Assembly (NCBI RefSeq): GCF_026870155.1
Contig: NZ_CP113975.1
Span: 4,960,001 to 5,024,000 of the forward strand
DNA: 64,000 nt
Origin: Flavobacterium marginilacus
GTDB lineage: Bacteria; Bacteroidota; Bacteroidia; Flavobacteriales; Flavobacteriaceae
Direction of reading: 5' to 3'
Positions within the stretch are counted from its first letter, which is position 1. Each line of letters begins with the position of its first letter. Below the pieces are notes generated by a model. That model did no database searches. It worked only from the letters and a program-made list of their open reading frames with translations, and had not been told where the DNA came from. Shown here piece after piece: positions 8,331 through 17,786 of this stretch. The position numbers and the translations under genes were made by a program.

Positions 8331-10952
8331 ATGACAGCTATTTTCAACTTTCAAAAACAAAAAAAATATTTCCTGGGACTGCTTTTTGCTTTTTTTACAG
8401 CATTTTCGGCATTCGCCAATAACCCAAAAGTGGCCTATATCTTTTCTTATACCTCTGGAAAAAGTTTCGACGGACTTCATTTTGCCTGGAGCACCGATAA
8501 AATCAACTGGCATCCCATAGGTCCGGAATACAGTTATATCCATTCCGATTACGGAGCCTGGGGTTCACAAAAAAGAATGGTTTCGCCGATAGTATTTTCA
8601 GGCGCAGACGGACAATGGCACTGCGTTTGGAGCCTTAATGAGAAAGACGGCAATTTTGCACACGCTTCGTCCAAAGATCTTCTCTATTGGGGACGCCAGT
8701 CGTATCCTGTTGTTATGACAGATAAAAACTGCCTGATGCCCGAGGTAACTTACAATAAAGAAAAACAGGAATACACCGTTTCATGGATAAGCCAAGAACA
8801 GGCAGAAACTAAAGCATGGAGCACAACTACCAAAGATTTTAAAAAGTATACAGAAACTAAAAGCATTCCGGTATCCGAGCATAAAAACTCCCGCAGTACT
8901 ATTATTATTTCCGGGAAATCAGAAACAGGTTCTATTAATAAAGTAGACTGGAGCGTAGTTGACGGACTGATAAAAACTCAGCAATTGTCAGCCTATAAAA
9001 ATCTGCTTTGGTCTGAAACTGCTAAAACTGACAAAGACCGTTTTGCAGATTTGAAACCTGTTGATGCAAAATTTACTGCCGATGTTTCCAAAAACAAAAA
9101 AATCAGCAATACACTGCTTGGAATCTTTTTTGAGGACATCAATTATGGTGCAGACGGAGGTCTGTATGCCGAACTGATTCAAAACAGAGACTTCGAATAT
9201 ACTCCAGCCGATACCAAAGGCAGAGACAAAACCTGGAACAGCACTAAATCTTGGAGTCTAAAAGGCGAAAGTTCAAAATATGTCATCGATTCCATAAACC
9301 CGATTCATCCTAACAACAAGCATTACGCTAAACTTTCGATTAAACAGGCTGGAACCGCTTTAGAAAATGAAGGTTTTGACGGAATTGCAGTAAAAGCAGG
9401 CGAAAAACATGATTTTTCAGTATTTGCACGTTCGGCAGAAAGCAAAGCTGGTAAACTTCTTGTTCGTCTTGTCGGCAAAAATGGAGAAGTCTTAGGCGAA
9501 GCATCAACTACAGCCATTTCAAAAGACTGGAAAAAATACAATGCAGTGATTACATCGAAAATTACCGAGGCTAATGCCAGTCTGGAAATCGTTCCGCAGA
9601 TGACTGGAGAATTAGATGTAGACCTGATTTCGCTTTTCCCGCAAAAAACTTTCAAAGGCCGTAAAAACGGACTTCGTGCCGATTTAGGCCAAACCATTGC
9701 CGATCTAAAACCAAAATTCATGCGTTTCCCTGGCGGCTGTGTTGCCCACGGGGATGGGTTAGAAAATATTTACAGATGGAAAAACACCATCGGACCGTTG
9801 GAAACGAGAAAACCAATGCCTAACCTTTGGAGATACCATCAGACTGTTGGTTTGGGTTATTTCGAGTACTTCCAATTCTGTGAAGATATTGGAGCTGCGC
9901 CGTTACCAGTAATTGCCGCTGGAGTACCCTGCCAAAATTCATCAACCGGAGGAGCCGGACAGCAATGCGGTATTCCAATGGCCGAAATGGAAAGTTACGT
10001 ACAGGACATTCTGGATCTAGTCGAATATGCCAATGGCGATGTGACTACCAAATGGGGAAAAAAACGTGCTGAAGCAGGACATCCAAAACCTTTCAACTTA
10101 AAATATATAGGCATAGGAAACGAAGACCTTATCACTGATCTTTTTGAAGAACGTTTTACGATGATCTTCAAAGCTATGAAAGAAAAATATCCTGAAATAA
10201 CTGTAATCGGAACCGTAGGCCCAAATTTTGAAGGCACTGATTACCAAGAAGGCTGGGATATCGCGTCCAAATTGGGTGTGCCAATGGTAGACGAACATTA
10301 CTATCAGTCACCGGGCTGGTTCATCTACAATCAGGATTATTATGACAGCTATGACCGCTCAAAACCAAAAGTGTATCTGGGCGAATATGCCTCTCACCTG
10401 CCAGGAAGACCTAACTGTCTGGAAACTGCATTGTCCGAAGCGCTGTACCTTACTTCTGTTGAACGCAATGCAGATGTCGTGAGCATGACTTCTTATGCCC
10501 CATTATTAGCCAAAGACAAACATACACAATGGAATCCTAATCTGATATATTTTAATAATACCGAAGTAAAACCAACTGTTGGCTACGAAGTACAGAAACT
10601 TTATGGACAAAACGACGGCGACCTGTACATTCCGAGCGAAACTGCGCTTTCCAACAATCAGGAAAATGTAAAAAGCCGTATCGCCATATCAGTAATCCGC
10701 GATTCCAAAAGCAGCGACCTGATTGTAAAACTGGTAAACATGCTTCCGATTCCAATCAGCACTTCAGTAGATTTAAAGAACAGCAATCTGGAAAATACGC
10801 AGGCTGTAAAAACAGTTTTAACAGGGGAACCAAGCGATAAAAATGCAAGGCCAACTGTTACATCCTGCTCAGCATCTGAGTTAGCAAAAACCGAATTACC
10901 GGCTTATTCATTTACAGTTTATCGTATTAAAACAATTGGCACAAAAAAATAA
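8331..10952 (+). CDS. GH51 alpha-L-arabinofuranosidase with N-terminal GH43-like propeller segment
   Basis: This 873-residue protein has a signal peptide ending near AFSAFAN. Residues about 30-190 resemble part of a five-bladed propeller (HFAWSTDKINWHP, MVSPIVFSGADGQWHCVWS, ASSKDLLYWGRQ, CLMPEVTYNKEKQEYTVSW), without clear GH43 catalytic residues. From about 245 a full GH51 follows: LGIFFEDINYGADGGLYAEL, a CBM4/9-like insert, and the barrel with FPGGC. Acid/base is Glu598 in GIGNEDL and nucleophile is Glu685 in LGEYASH. The enzyme removes terminal alpha-L-arabinofuranosyl residues from arabinan. The second GH51 at 21581 has the same body but lacks the N-terminal segment. Gaps to its neighbours are 14 and 11 bp. 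Confidence 0.92.
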   Translation: MTAIFNFQKQKKYFLGLLFAFFTAFSAFANNPKVAYIFSYTSGKSFDGLHFAWSTDKINWHPIGPEYSYIHSDYGAWGSQKRMVSPIVFSGADGQWHCVWSLNEKDGNFAHASSKDLLYWGRQSYPVVMTDKNCLMPEVTYNKEKQEYTVSWISQEQAETKAWSTTTKDFKKYTETKSIPVSEHKNSRSTIIISGKSETGSINKVDWSVVDGLIKTQQLSAYKNLLWSETAKTDKDRFADLKPVDAKFTADVSKNKKISNTLLGIFFEDINYGADGGLYAELIQNRDFEYTPADTKGRDKTWNSTKSWSLKGESSKYVIDSINPIHPNNKHYAKLSIKQAGTALENEGFDGIAVKAGEKHDFSVFARSAESKAGKLLVRLVGKNGEVLGEASTTAISKDWKKYNAVITSKITEANASLEIVPQMTGELDVDLISLFPQKTFKGRKNGLRADLGQTIADLKPKFMRFPGGCVAHGDGLENIYRWKNTIGPLETRKPMPNLWRYHQTVGLGYFEYFQFCEDIGAAPLPVIAAGVPCQNSSTGGAGQQCGIPMAEMESYVQDILDLVEYANGDVTTKWGKKRAEAGHPKPFNLKYIGIGNEDLITDLFEERFTMIFKAMKEKYPEITVIGTVGPNFEGTDYQEGWDIASKLGVPMVDEHYYQSPGWFIYNQDYYDSYDRSKPKVYLGEYASHLPGRPNCLETALSEALYLTSVERNADVVSMTSYAPLLAKDKHTQWNPNLIYFNNTEVKPTVGYEVQKLYGQNDGDLYIPSETALSNNQENVKSRIAISVIRDSKSSDLIVKLVNMLPIPISTSVDLKNSNLENTQAVKTVLTGEPSDKNARPTVTSCSASELAKTELPAYSFTVYRIKTIGTKK

Positions 10953-10963
10953 AATTCAAAAAA

Positions 10964-13336
10964 ATGATACAGAATAGTATTAAAAAAACGCTTTGGATCG
11001 GACTAATATTAGTTTCAGCATCGGTCGTTTACGGACAGTCAGCCAAACTTGAAAGTTTTCCATTATCATCCGTGCGTCTGCTTGACAGTCCTTTTAAAGC
11101 AGCTCAGCAAACCGATTTGAAATATATTTTATCGCTTGATGCAGACCGTCTTCTGGCTCCTTATTTCAAAGAAGCCGGATTGGAAACAAAAGCAAAAAAT
11201 TATCCCAATTGGGAAAATACAGGTCTTGATGGTCACATTGGCGGTCATTATGTTTCGGCTTTATCCGAAATGTATGCAGCAACTGGAAATCAGCAGATAA
11301 AACAAAGGCTTGATTATATGCTTAATGGTTTCGAAAAATGCCAGCAGAAAAACGGAAACGGATACATTGGCGGTGTTCCGGGAAGCAAAGCATTATGGGA
11401 AGAAATTACCAAAGGAAAAATTGAGGCCGGAAGCTTTTCCCTGAATAATAAATGGGTGCCATGGTACAATATCCATAAAGTATATGCCGGACTGGCTGAT
11501 GCTTACACTCTGACTGGAAGTGAAAAAGCCAAAAAAATGCTGATCCAGCTTTCGGACTGGTGCCTGAATCTTACCGCAAATCTTACCGATGACCAAATCC
11601 AGCAGATGCTGCGCAGCGAACACGGCGGTATGAATGAAGTTTTTGCTGATGTAGCAGCAATCACAGGTGATAAAAAATATCTGATTCTGGCACAAAAATT
11701 CTCTCATAAAGCCATTCTTGATCCGCTTTTGAAAAATACAGATGCCCTTAACGGAATTCACGCCAATACACAAATCCCTAAAGTAATAGGTTTTATGCGT
11801 GTTTCCGAAGTGAATGGAGATAAACAATGGGCAGATGCAGCAGACTTTTTTTGGAATACCGTTGTAAATAACCGCACGATTTCTATCGGAGGAAACAGCG
11901 TCAGAGAACACTTTAACCCAACAAACGATTTTTCGTCTATGCTGGAATCGAGAGAAGGCCCGGAAACCTGCAACAGTTACAATATGCTTAAACTGAGTAA
12001 GCATTTGTTCCTTGCCAATCCTTCTTCAAAATATATAGATTATTATGAGCGTACAACCTACAATCATATACTGTCATCCCAGCATCCAGAGGGGGGATTT
12101 GTGTATTTCACTCCTATCCGCCCGCGTCATTACAGAGTGTATTCAGAACCGCAGCAGTCTTTCTGGTGCTGTGTGGGATCTGGTTTAGAGAATCACGGAA
12201 AATATGGCGAACTGATTTATGCCCATGACAAACAAAATCTCTATGTTAACCTTTTTATTCCTTCGACCCTGAATTGGAAAGAAAAAGGAATTACTGTAAC
12301 TCAAAACACTAAATTCCCGTTTGAAGAACAATCTTCATTAACATTAACATTAAAAAAACCACAGCAGTTTGCCATTAAGTTCCGTTATCCTTCTTGGGTT
12401 GAAGACGGAAAAATGAAGATTACTGTCAACAGCAAAGAAATCAGCATTTCAAAAGATGCGAATTCTTATGTTTCCATCGAACAAAAATGGAAAACAGGAG
12501 ATATAATTTCTGTTATTTTACCAATGCATAACAAAACAGAACAGCTTCCGGACAAATCAGCTTGGGTTTCTTTTCTGCATGGACCTATCGTGTTGGCAGC
12601 AATTACGGACACAACCGATCTTAAAGGTTTAATAGCCGATGACAGCCGTATGGGGCATATTGCCAGCGGACCGATTTATCCAATAGAAGATGCGCCATTA
12701 CTGGTTTCCAGCAATACTGATTTAGCTGCTTCATTGAAAACCGTAGCGGATAAACCTTTTACTTATTCCGCTTCGGATATTATTTATCAGGAAAAATACA
12801 AAAACCTGAAACTCGTTCCATTCTTCCAGATTCACAATGCAAGATACATGCTGTATTGGCCTTATACGACGCAGGAAAAACTGCCCGAAATACAAAAAGC
12901 AATGAAAGAGCGGGAAGAAATTCAGATGAAACTGGAAGCTCTTACTATTGATGCAGTTACCGCCGGAGAACAACAGCCGGAATCAGACCATAATTTCAAA
13001 GGAGAAAAGACTGATACCGGAATGTTTAAAGAACGTCATTACCGTAACGGACAAGATTTCTTTAGTTACGATTTAAAAAATCTGCTTCTGGAAGCCCGAA
13101 AACTGCGCATTACTTATTTTGGTGCCGACAAGAATAAAGATTTTGATGTTTATGTCAATGATACTTTGGCAGTATCAATAAAGATGGACGGATCCGAAGG
13201 AAATCAATTTATCGACAAGACAATTGAACTTCCTTCAGCCATTATTGAAGGAAAACAAAAAATACTGCAGATACAATTTAAGGCAAAGCCAAATTCTAGT
13301 ATTACGGGTATTTATGAAGTACGGTTATTGAAATAG
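10964..13336 (+). CDS. GH127/GH146 beta-L-arabinofuranosidase (DUF1680)
   Basis: This 790-residue protein has a signal peptide ending near SVVYGQS. The (alpha/alpha)6 barrel carries the family motifs LDSPFKAAQQTDLKYIL, GGHYVSALSEMYAATG, WVPWYNIHKVYAGLADAY, EHGGMNEVFADVAAITGD, ETCNSYNMLKLSK (Cys336) and SFWCCVGSGLENHGKYGELIY (Cys402/Cys403). The cysteines are the zinc ligands and cysteine nucleophile characteristic of this clan. C-terminal beta domains follow from about residue 480. The enzyme removes beta-L-arabinofuranosyl caps. The split between GH127 and GH146 cannot be settled by eye; the long C-terminus and arabinan context favour GH146. It starts 11 bp after the GH51 gene. Confidence 0.88.
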   Translation: MIQNSIKKTLWIGLILVSASVVYGQSAKLESFPLSSVRLLDSPFKAAQQTDLKYILSLDADRLLAPYFKEAGLETKAKNYPNWENTGLDGHIGGHYVSALSEMYAATGNQQIKQRLDYMLNGFEKCQQKNGNGYIGGVPGSKALWEEITKGKIEAGSFSLNNKWVPWYNIHKVYAGLADAYTLTGSEKAKKMLIQLSDWCLNLTANLTDDQIQQMLRSEHGGMNEVFADVAAITGDKKYLILAQKFSHKAILDPLLKNTDALNGIHANTQIPKVIGFMRVSEVNGDKQWADAADFFWNTVVNNRTISIGGNSVREHFNPTNDFSSMLESREGPETCNSYNMLKLSKHLFLANPSSKYIDYYERTTYNHILSSQHPEGGFVYFTPIRPRHYRVYSEPQQSFWCCVGSGLENHGKYGELIYAHDKQNLYVNLFIPSTLNWKEKGITVTQNTKFPFEEQSSLTLTLKKPQQFAIKFRYPSWVEDGKMKITVNSKEISISKDANSYVSIEQKWKTGDIISVILPMHNKTEQLPDKSAWVSFLHGPIVLAAITDTTDLKGLIADDSRMGHIASGPIYPIEDAPLLVSSNTDLAASLKTVADKPFTYSASDIIYQEKYKNLKLVPFFQIHNARYMLYWPYTTQEKLPEIQKAMKEREEIQMKLEALTIDAVTAGEQQPESDHNFKGEKTDTGMFKERHYRNGQDFFSYDLKNLLLEARKLRITYFGADKNKDFDVYVNDTLAVSIKMDGSEGNQFIDKTIELPSAIIEGKQKILQIQFKAKPNSSITGIYEVRLLK

Positions 13337-13394
13337 AATAACTATTCAATAAGAAAGGGTTGGTTTTTAGCAAAAATCTTAAAATATTTATATT

Positions 13395-15092
13395 ATGATT
13401 AAACATTTTTTGACATGCTGCCTATGTGTAAGTTTTACAATAACTACCATTAAAGCACAGGAAACCTTTGTTCCGCAAAAATCAGCCGAAGTAAAAATAA
13501 TGCTGGACAAACCAGTCGGAGACATGTACCCAATGTGGGCATGGTTCGGATATGATGAACCAAATTACACCTACATGAAAGATGGCAAAAAACTGCTGAC
13601 CGAATTAGCAGCACTTTCACCTGTACCGGTATATGTAAGAGCACACAGCCTGCTTGTAAGCGGAGACGGAACTGCAGCACTTAAATGGGGCAGTACAAAT
13701 GCTTATACAGAAGATTCCAATGGCAATCCAATATATAACTGGAAAATTGTCGACAGTATTTTTGACACTTATATCAAACGCGGTATGAAACCGCTTGCGC
13801 AGATTGGATTTATGCCACAAGCAATGAGTACAAACCCCGAGCCTTATAAACATTTCTGGAAACCGGGAGATCCATACAGCGATATTCTGACGGGCTGGGC
13901 TTATCCGCCAAAAGACTATAACAAATGGGCAGAACTAGTTTACCAATGGGTAAAACATAGTGTTGAACGTTATGGTAAAAAAGAAGTGGAAAGCTGGTAT
14001 TGGGAAGTATGGAACGAACCCAACGGTTACTGGAAAGGCACTATGGAAGAATTCTTTAAGCTATACGATTATTCGGCAGATGCCGTGAAAAGAGCACTTC
14101 CAACAGCAAAAATCGGCGGTCTTAATATCGCTGGAACAAGGAGCGAAAATGCCCAAAAGTGGACAAATGCTTTTATACAGCATTGCATCAGCGGTACTAA
14201 TTATGCAACAGGCAAAAAAGGCTCACCACTGGATGCTTTTCTTTTTCACGCAAAAGGAAATCCAAAATTAGTGGACGGCATAGTCCGAATGGATATGTCA
14301 CCGCAGTTAAAGGACATTTCGACCGGATTCAAAATTGCATCCTCCTATCCGGAAACTAAAAATCTCCCGATCATCATTGGTGAAAGCGACCCGGAAGGAT
14401 GTGCTGCCTGCGGCATGGCTACCAATCCGCAGAACGCTTACCGCAACGGCACTATGTACAGCAGTTACACAGCAGCATCGTTTGCCAGAAAATATCTGCT
14501 GGCCGATAAATATAATGTCAATTTTCTAGGTGCGGTTTCCTGGTCATTTGAATTCGAAAACCAGCCTTGGTTCTATGGTTTCCGTGATTTGGCAACAAAC
14601 GGAGTCGATAAACCAGTACTGAATGTATTCCGTATGTTTGGTAAAATGAGTGGTAAACGCGTAGCTGTACAAAGTAGCCGCATGACTCCATTGGATGCAA
14701 TTGTAGAGAACAGCGTACGCGGTGAACAGTCTGAAATTGGTGCACTTGCCAGCGCTGATAAAAAAACAGCTGCCATCATGCTCTGGAATTACCATGATCT
14801 TGACCAATTGGAAACTGCTGAATCAGTTCAGGTCAGCATTAGCGGTATCAAAGCTAAAAAAGTAACACTCACCCATTACACCATCGACAGCCTGCACAGC
14901 AACTCATACGAAGTTTGGAAAAAAATGGATTCTCCGCAAAATCCAACTGCAGAACAAGTAACAGCGCTTGAAAAAGCCGGTCAATTAGAAACCATTGGTA
15001 ACCCGCAAAAACTAAATGTAAAAGAGGGAGCTTTGGAAATCAACATCTCCTTGCCCAGACAGGCAGTTTCCCTGCTCAAACTCGACTGGTAA
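13395..15092 (+). CDS. GH39-like glycoside hydrolase
   Basis: This 565-residue protein has a signal peptide (TTIKAQE). The clan A barrel contains WYWEVWNEPNGYW with predicted acid/base Glu208 and LPIIIGESDPEG with predicted nucleophile Glu330. A Cys-rich CAACGM segment follows the nucleophile. The C-terminal beta-sandwich ends in ISLPRQAVSLLKLDW, typical of GH39 beta-xylosidase-type enzymes. In an arabinan operon, alpha-L-arabinosidase or beta-xylosidase activity is likely, but the family is polyspecific. It is the last gene of the operon, 58 bp after GH127, and a strong terminator lies at 15157. Confidence 0.8.
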   Translation: MIKHFLTCCLCVSFTITTIKAQETFVPQKSAEVKIMLDKPVGDMYPMWAWFGYDEPNYTYMKDGKKLLTELAALSPVPVYVRAHSLLVSGDGTAALKWGSTNAYTEDSNGNPIYNWKIVDSIFDTYIKRGMKPLAQIGFMPQAMSTNPEPYKHFWKPGDPYSDILTGWAYPPKDYNKWAELVYQWVKHSVERYGKKEVESWYWEVWNEPNGYWKGTMEEFFKLYDYSADAVKRALPTAKIGGLNIAGTRSENAQKWTNAFIQHCISGTNYATGKKGSPLDAFLFHAKGNPKLVDGIVRMDMSPQLKDISTGFKIASSYPETKNLPIIIGESDPEGCAACGMATNPQNAYRNGTMYSSYTAASFARKYLLADKYNVNFLGAVSWSFEFENQPWFYGFRDLATNGVDKPVLNVFRMFGKMSGKRVAVQSSRMTPLDAIVENSVRGEQSEIGALASADKKTAAIMLWNYHDLDQLETAESVQVSISGIKAKKVTLTHYTIDSLHSNSYEVWKKMDSPQNPTAEQVTALEKAGQLETIGNPQKLNVKEGALEINISLPRQAVSLLKLDW

Positions 15093-15156
15093 GCTAAGCA
15101 GTTATTCTGTCTGGAACAGAATATTTTGCAGCATATATACCTTATTGCCTTACATC

Positions 15157-15212
15157 CCTTTTGTGTCTTGTCTCTTTCAATAAAGCAAAGAAAGACACAA
15201 AAGGTTTTTTTT
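15157..15212 (+). terminator. terminator of the GH27-GH39 operon
   Basis: CCTTTTGTGTCTT (15157-15169) pairs perfectly with AAGACACAAAAGG (15192-15204) and is followed by eight Ts. Confidence 0.9.
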
Positions 15213-15346
15213 ATTTAAGCTAAAACTTAAGCGGCACTTCTTTGCATTTAGAAAAAAATGCAGTTCATATTTTTTTAGATATAGACGCATTCAAAACTTA
15301 TAAAAAAAATGATATTTTCTTTTTGCTATTGTAAAATAAATTTGCC

Positions 15347-15354
15347 TATATTTG
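15347..15354 (+). promoter_or_regulatory. -7 promoter box of tkt
   Basis: TATATTTG matches TAnnTTTG exactly. A TTTG at 15322-15325, 21 bp upstream, could serve as the -33 element. The AraR site candidate begins immediately downstream and would cover the start of transcription. Confidence 0.6.
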
Positions 15355-15376
15355 TAAATGTGTTTTTTACACTTAT
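15354..15376. promoter_or_regulatory. AraR operator candidate 2 (upstream of tkt)
   Basis: The left half is GTAAATGT, the spacer GTTTTTT and the right half ACACTTAT. It has the same 8-7-8 layout as the other sites. The position just downstream of the -7 box fits repression. Confidence 0.75.
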
Positions 15377-15604
15377 TATTTTATTCTTACTTATAATCTC
15401 AGATCCAAATAGTTATTTGAATAGACAAATCAAAACCTGAACAAAATAATAAACTCCTGCTATTTGAATAAAGCTGCAAAACAAAACTGCTTTATATTTT
15501 AAAATCATTTATAAAAGATCTTGGAAAAAGATAAAATACTTTATCAAAAAACCAACTTCAAAAAACCGCCGATACAGTTATAAAAAAAATTAACACCATA
15601 AATT

Positions 15605-17644
15605 ATGAACCAAAAAATTGACAATTTAGCCGCAGACAATATAAGAGCGCTGGCTATCTCTATGGTAGAAAAAGCAAATTCAGGACACCCGGGAGGTGCC
15701 ATGGGAGGTGCTGATTTTATGCATATTTTATACACGGAATATTTAAATTATGATCCATCACAGATGGACTGGCCTTTCAGAGACCGTTTCTTTATGGATG
15801 CGGGACACTTATCGGCTTTGATGTATGCACAGTATTATTTATTAGGAAACTATAAAAAAGAAGACGTACAGCAGTTCAGACAATGGGGATCGGTAACGCC
15901 GGGACACCCTGAAGTGGATGTTTTAAGAGGAATCGAAAACACCTCAGGACCTCTTGGGCAAGGTCATACAATGGGGGTTGGAGCAGCAATTGCTGCCAAA
16001 TTTCTTGGAGCAAGATTCAAAGGCCTTTTTGACCACAAAATATACGGATTCATTACCGACGGGGGCGTTCAGGAAGAGATTTCGCAGGGAGCCGGAAGAA
16101 TCGCAGGACATTTGGGGCTGAACAATTTCATTATGTTTTATGATTCAAATGACGTACAGCTTTCTTCGATGACCGATGAAGTAACATCCGAAGATACTGC
16201 TATGAAATACCAGGCCTGGGGATGGAATGTAATCACCATTGACGGCCACGACCATTCGCAGATCCGAAAAGCGCTTGATACTGCCAATCAGGAAACGGAA
16301 AGACCGACCTTGATTATCGGAAAAACAATCATGGGCAAAGGCTGTGTTACTGCTGACGGAGGCATGTATGAAGGTGAATGCGAACTGCACGGAAAACCTA
16401 TCGGTGACACCAAAGCCGATTACACAAAAACCTTAATAAACTTAGGAGCCAACCCGGAAGATCCTTTTACAATTTATCAGGAAGTAGCTTCGCATTATGC
16501 TGCTATTCTCTCCCAAAAAACAGAAAAAGCGTCTGCCAAAAAACAGCAGATTGCACAGTGGGAGAATGAAAATCCGGCATTGGCACAAAAAATGGAACTG
16601 TTTTTATCGGGAAAACTACCGGAACTGGATTTGAGTAAAGTGGTTCAGAAACCAAATGCGGCGACCAGAGATGCTTCATCAGCAGTACTGGCTTATCTGG
16701 CTGAAAACGTTGAAAATATCATTGTTTCCTCTGCCGATTTATCCAACAGTGATAAAACTGACGGCTTTTTGAAAAAATCATCTGTACTGCAGAAAAATAA
16801 TTTCAGCGGTGCCTTTTTACAGGCAGGAGTTGCCGAACTGACGATGACTTCCATTGCCAACGGAATCGCTCTCCATGGCGGTGTAGTCCCTGTAGTGGCA
16901 ACATTCTTTGTGTTTTCAGATTATATGAAACCAGCCATCCGACTGGCAGCCATTCAAGAACTTCCTGTGAAATATGTGCTTACACACGACTCTTTCCGCG
17001 TGGGCGAAGACGGACCTACACACCAGCCAATCGAGCAGGAAGCACAGATGCGTCTATTAGAAAAAGTAAAAAACCATAAGGGACACCAAAGCCTTTTGGC
17101 ACTTCGCCCTGCCGATGCCGTTGAAACTTCGGTGGCCTGGGATATGGCTTTGAAAAATACTAATACTCCAACGGCTTTAATCCTTTCCAGACAGGGTATT
17201 AAAGATATTCCGGCAGTTCAAAATTCAAGATATGATGAAGCTCTTGGAGCCCAAAAAGGAGGCTATCTGGTAAAACAGACTACAGATCCTGACATTACTT
17301 TAATCGCAAACGGATCGGAAGTTTCTACGCTTATCGGTGCTGCAGTGATTTTAGAAGAAGAACACAATCTGAAGGTAAATATCGCTTCAATAATATCCGA
17401 AGGATTGTTTAAATCACAGTCCAAATCGTATCAGGAGAGCGTTATTCCAAAAGGGAAATTAGTTTTTGGACTTACGGCAGGATTACCAGTTAACCTTGAA
17501 GGATTAATAGGCGACAGCGGAAAAATAGCAGGACTGGATCATTTTGGCTATTCAGCACCGGCGGGTGTTCTGGATGAAAAATTCGGGTTTAACAGCCTAA
17601 GCGTTGCTGCAGAAATACTGAAATATATCAAAGGAAGTAACTAA
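15605..17644 (+). CDS. tkt: transketolase (full-length)
   Basis: This 679-residue cytoplasmic enzyme transfers two-carbon units between xylulose-5-P and ribose-5-P or erythrose-4-P, using thiamine diphosphate. Visible motifs are NSGHPGGAMGGADF, PGHPEVDVLRGIENTSGPLGQGHTMGVGAA (broken here by family insertions), and the TPP/Mg region FITDGGVQEEISQGAGRIAG. The second half has the Pyr-domain segment HDSFRVGEDGPTHQPIEQ. An AraR-type operator precedes it at 15354, and transaldolase follows at 17787. This places it as the entry of arabinose-derived xylulose-5-P into the pentose phosphate pathway. The 230-bp stretch from the operator to the start implies a long 5' leader of unknown function. Confidence 0.95.
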   Translation: MNQKIDNLAADNIRALAISMVEKANSGHPGGAMGGADFMHILYTEYLNYDPSQMDWPFRDRFFMDAGHLSALMYAQYYLLGNYKKEDVQQFRQWGSVTPGHPEVDVLRGIENTSGPLGQGHTMGVGAAIAAKFLGARFKGLFDHKIYGFITDGGVQEEISQGAGRIAGHLGLNNFIMFYDSNDVQLSSMTDEVTSEDTAMKYQAWGWNVITIDGHDHSQIRKALDTANQETERPTLIIGKTIMGKGCVTADGGMYEGECELHGKPIGDTKADYTKTLINLGANPEDPFTIYQEVASHYAAILSQKTEKASAKKQQIAQWENENPALAQKMELFLSGKLPELDLSKVVQKPNAATRDASSAVLAYLAENVENIIVSSADLSNSDKTDGFLKKSSVLQKNNFSGAFLQAGVAELTMTSIANGIALHGGVVPVVATFFVFSDYMKPAIRLAAIQELPVKYVLTHDSFRVGEDGPTHQPIEQEAQMRLLEKVKNHKGHQSLLALRPADAVETSVAWDMALKNTNTPTALILSRQGIKDIPAVQNSRYDEALGAQKGGYLVKQTTDPDITLIANGSEVSTLIGAAVILEEEHNLKVNIASIISEGLFKSQSKSYQESVIPKGKLVFGLTAGLPVNLEGLIGDSGKIAGLDHFGYSAPAGVLDEKFGFNSLSVAAEILKYIKGSN

Positions 17645-17786
17645 GTTACTGGGCCGCTAAGTTACTGAGAAAAAAATCAGAATCTCAGCAACTTAAAAAA
17701 ACTAATTATAAACCATAAGCTTCAAAGTTCTGAGATAAAAAAACTTAGAATCTCAGCAACTTAGGATCTTAGCAACTTAAAAAAAT
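17641..17786. repeat. short interspersed repeats between tkt and the transaldolase gene
   Basis: The spacer is built from variants of two words, CTAAGTTACTGAG and CTCAGCAACTTA, which are imperfect inverted copies of each other. Two more copies (ATCTTAGCAACTTA type) lie just before the transaldolase start. They can fold as hairpins and could affect the relative expression of the two genes. Confidence 0.5.

Noticed and set aside
11393..12004. Minus-strand frame of 203 codons inside GH127/146
   Set aside because: Antisense to a conserved catalytic domain with correct motifs; the frame has no features of its own.
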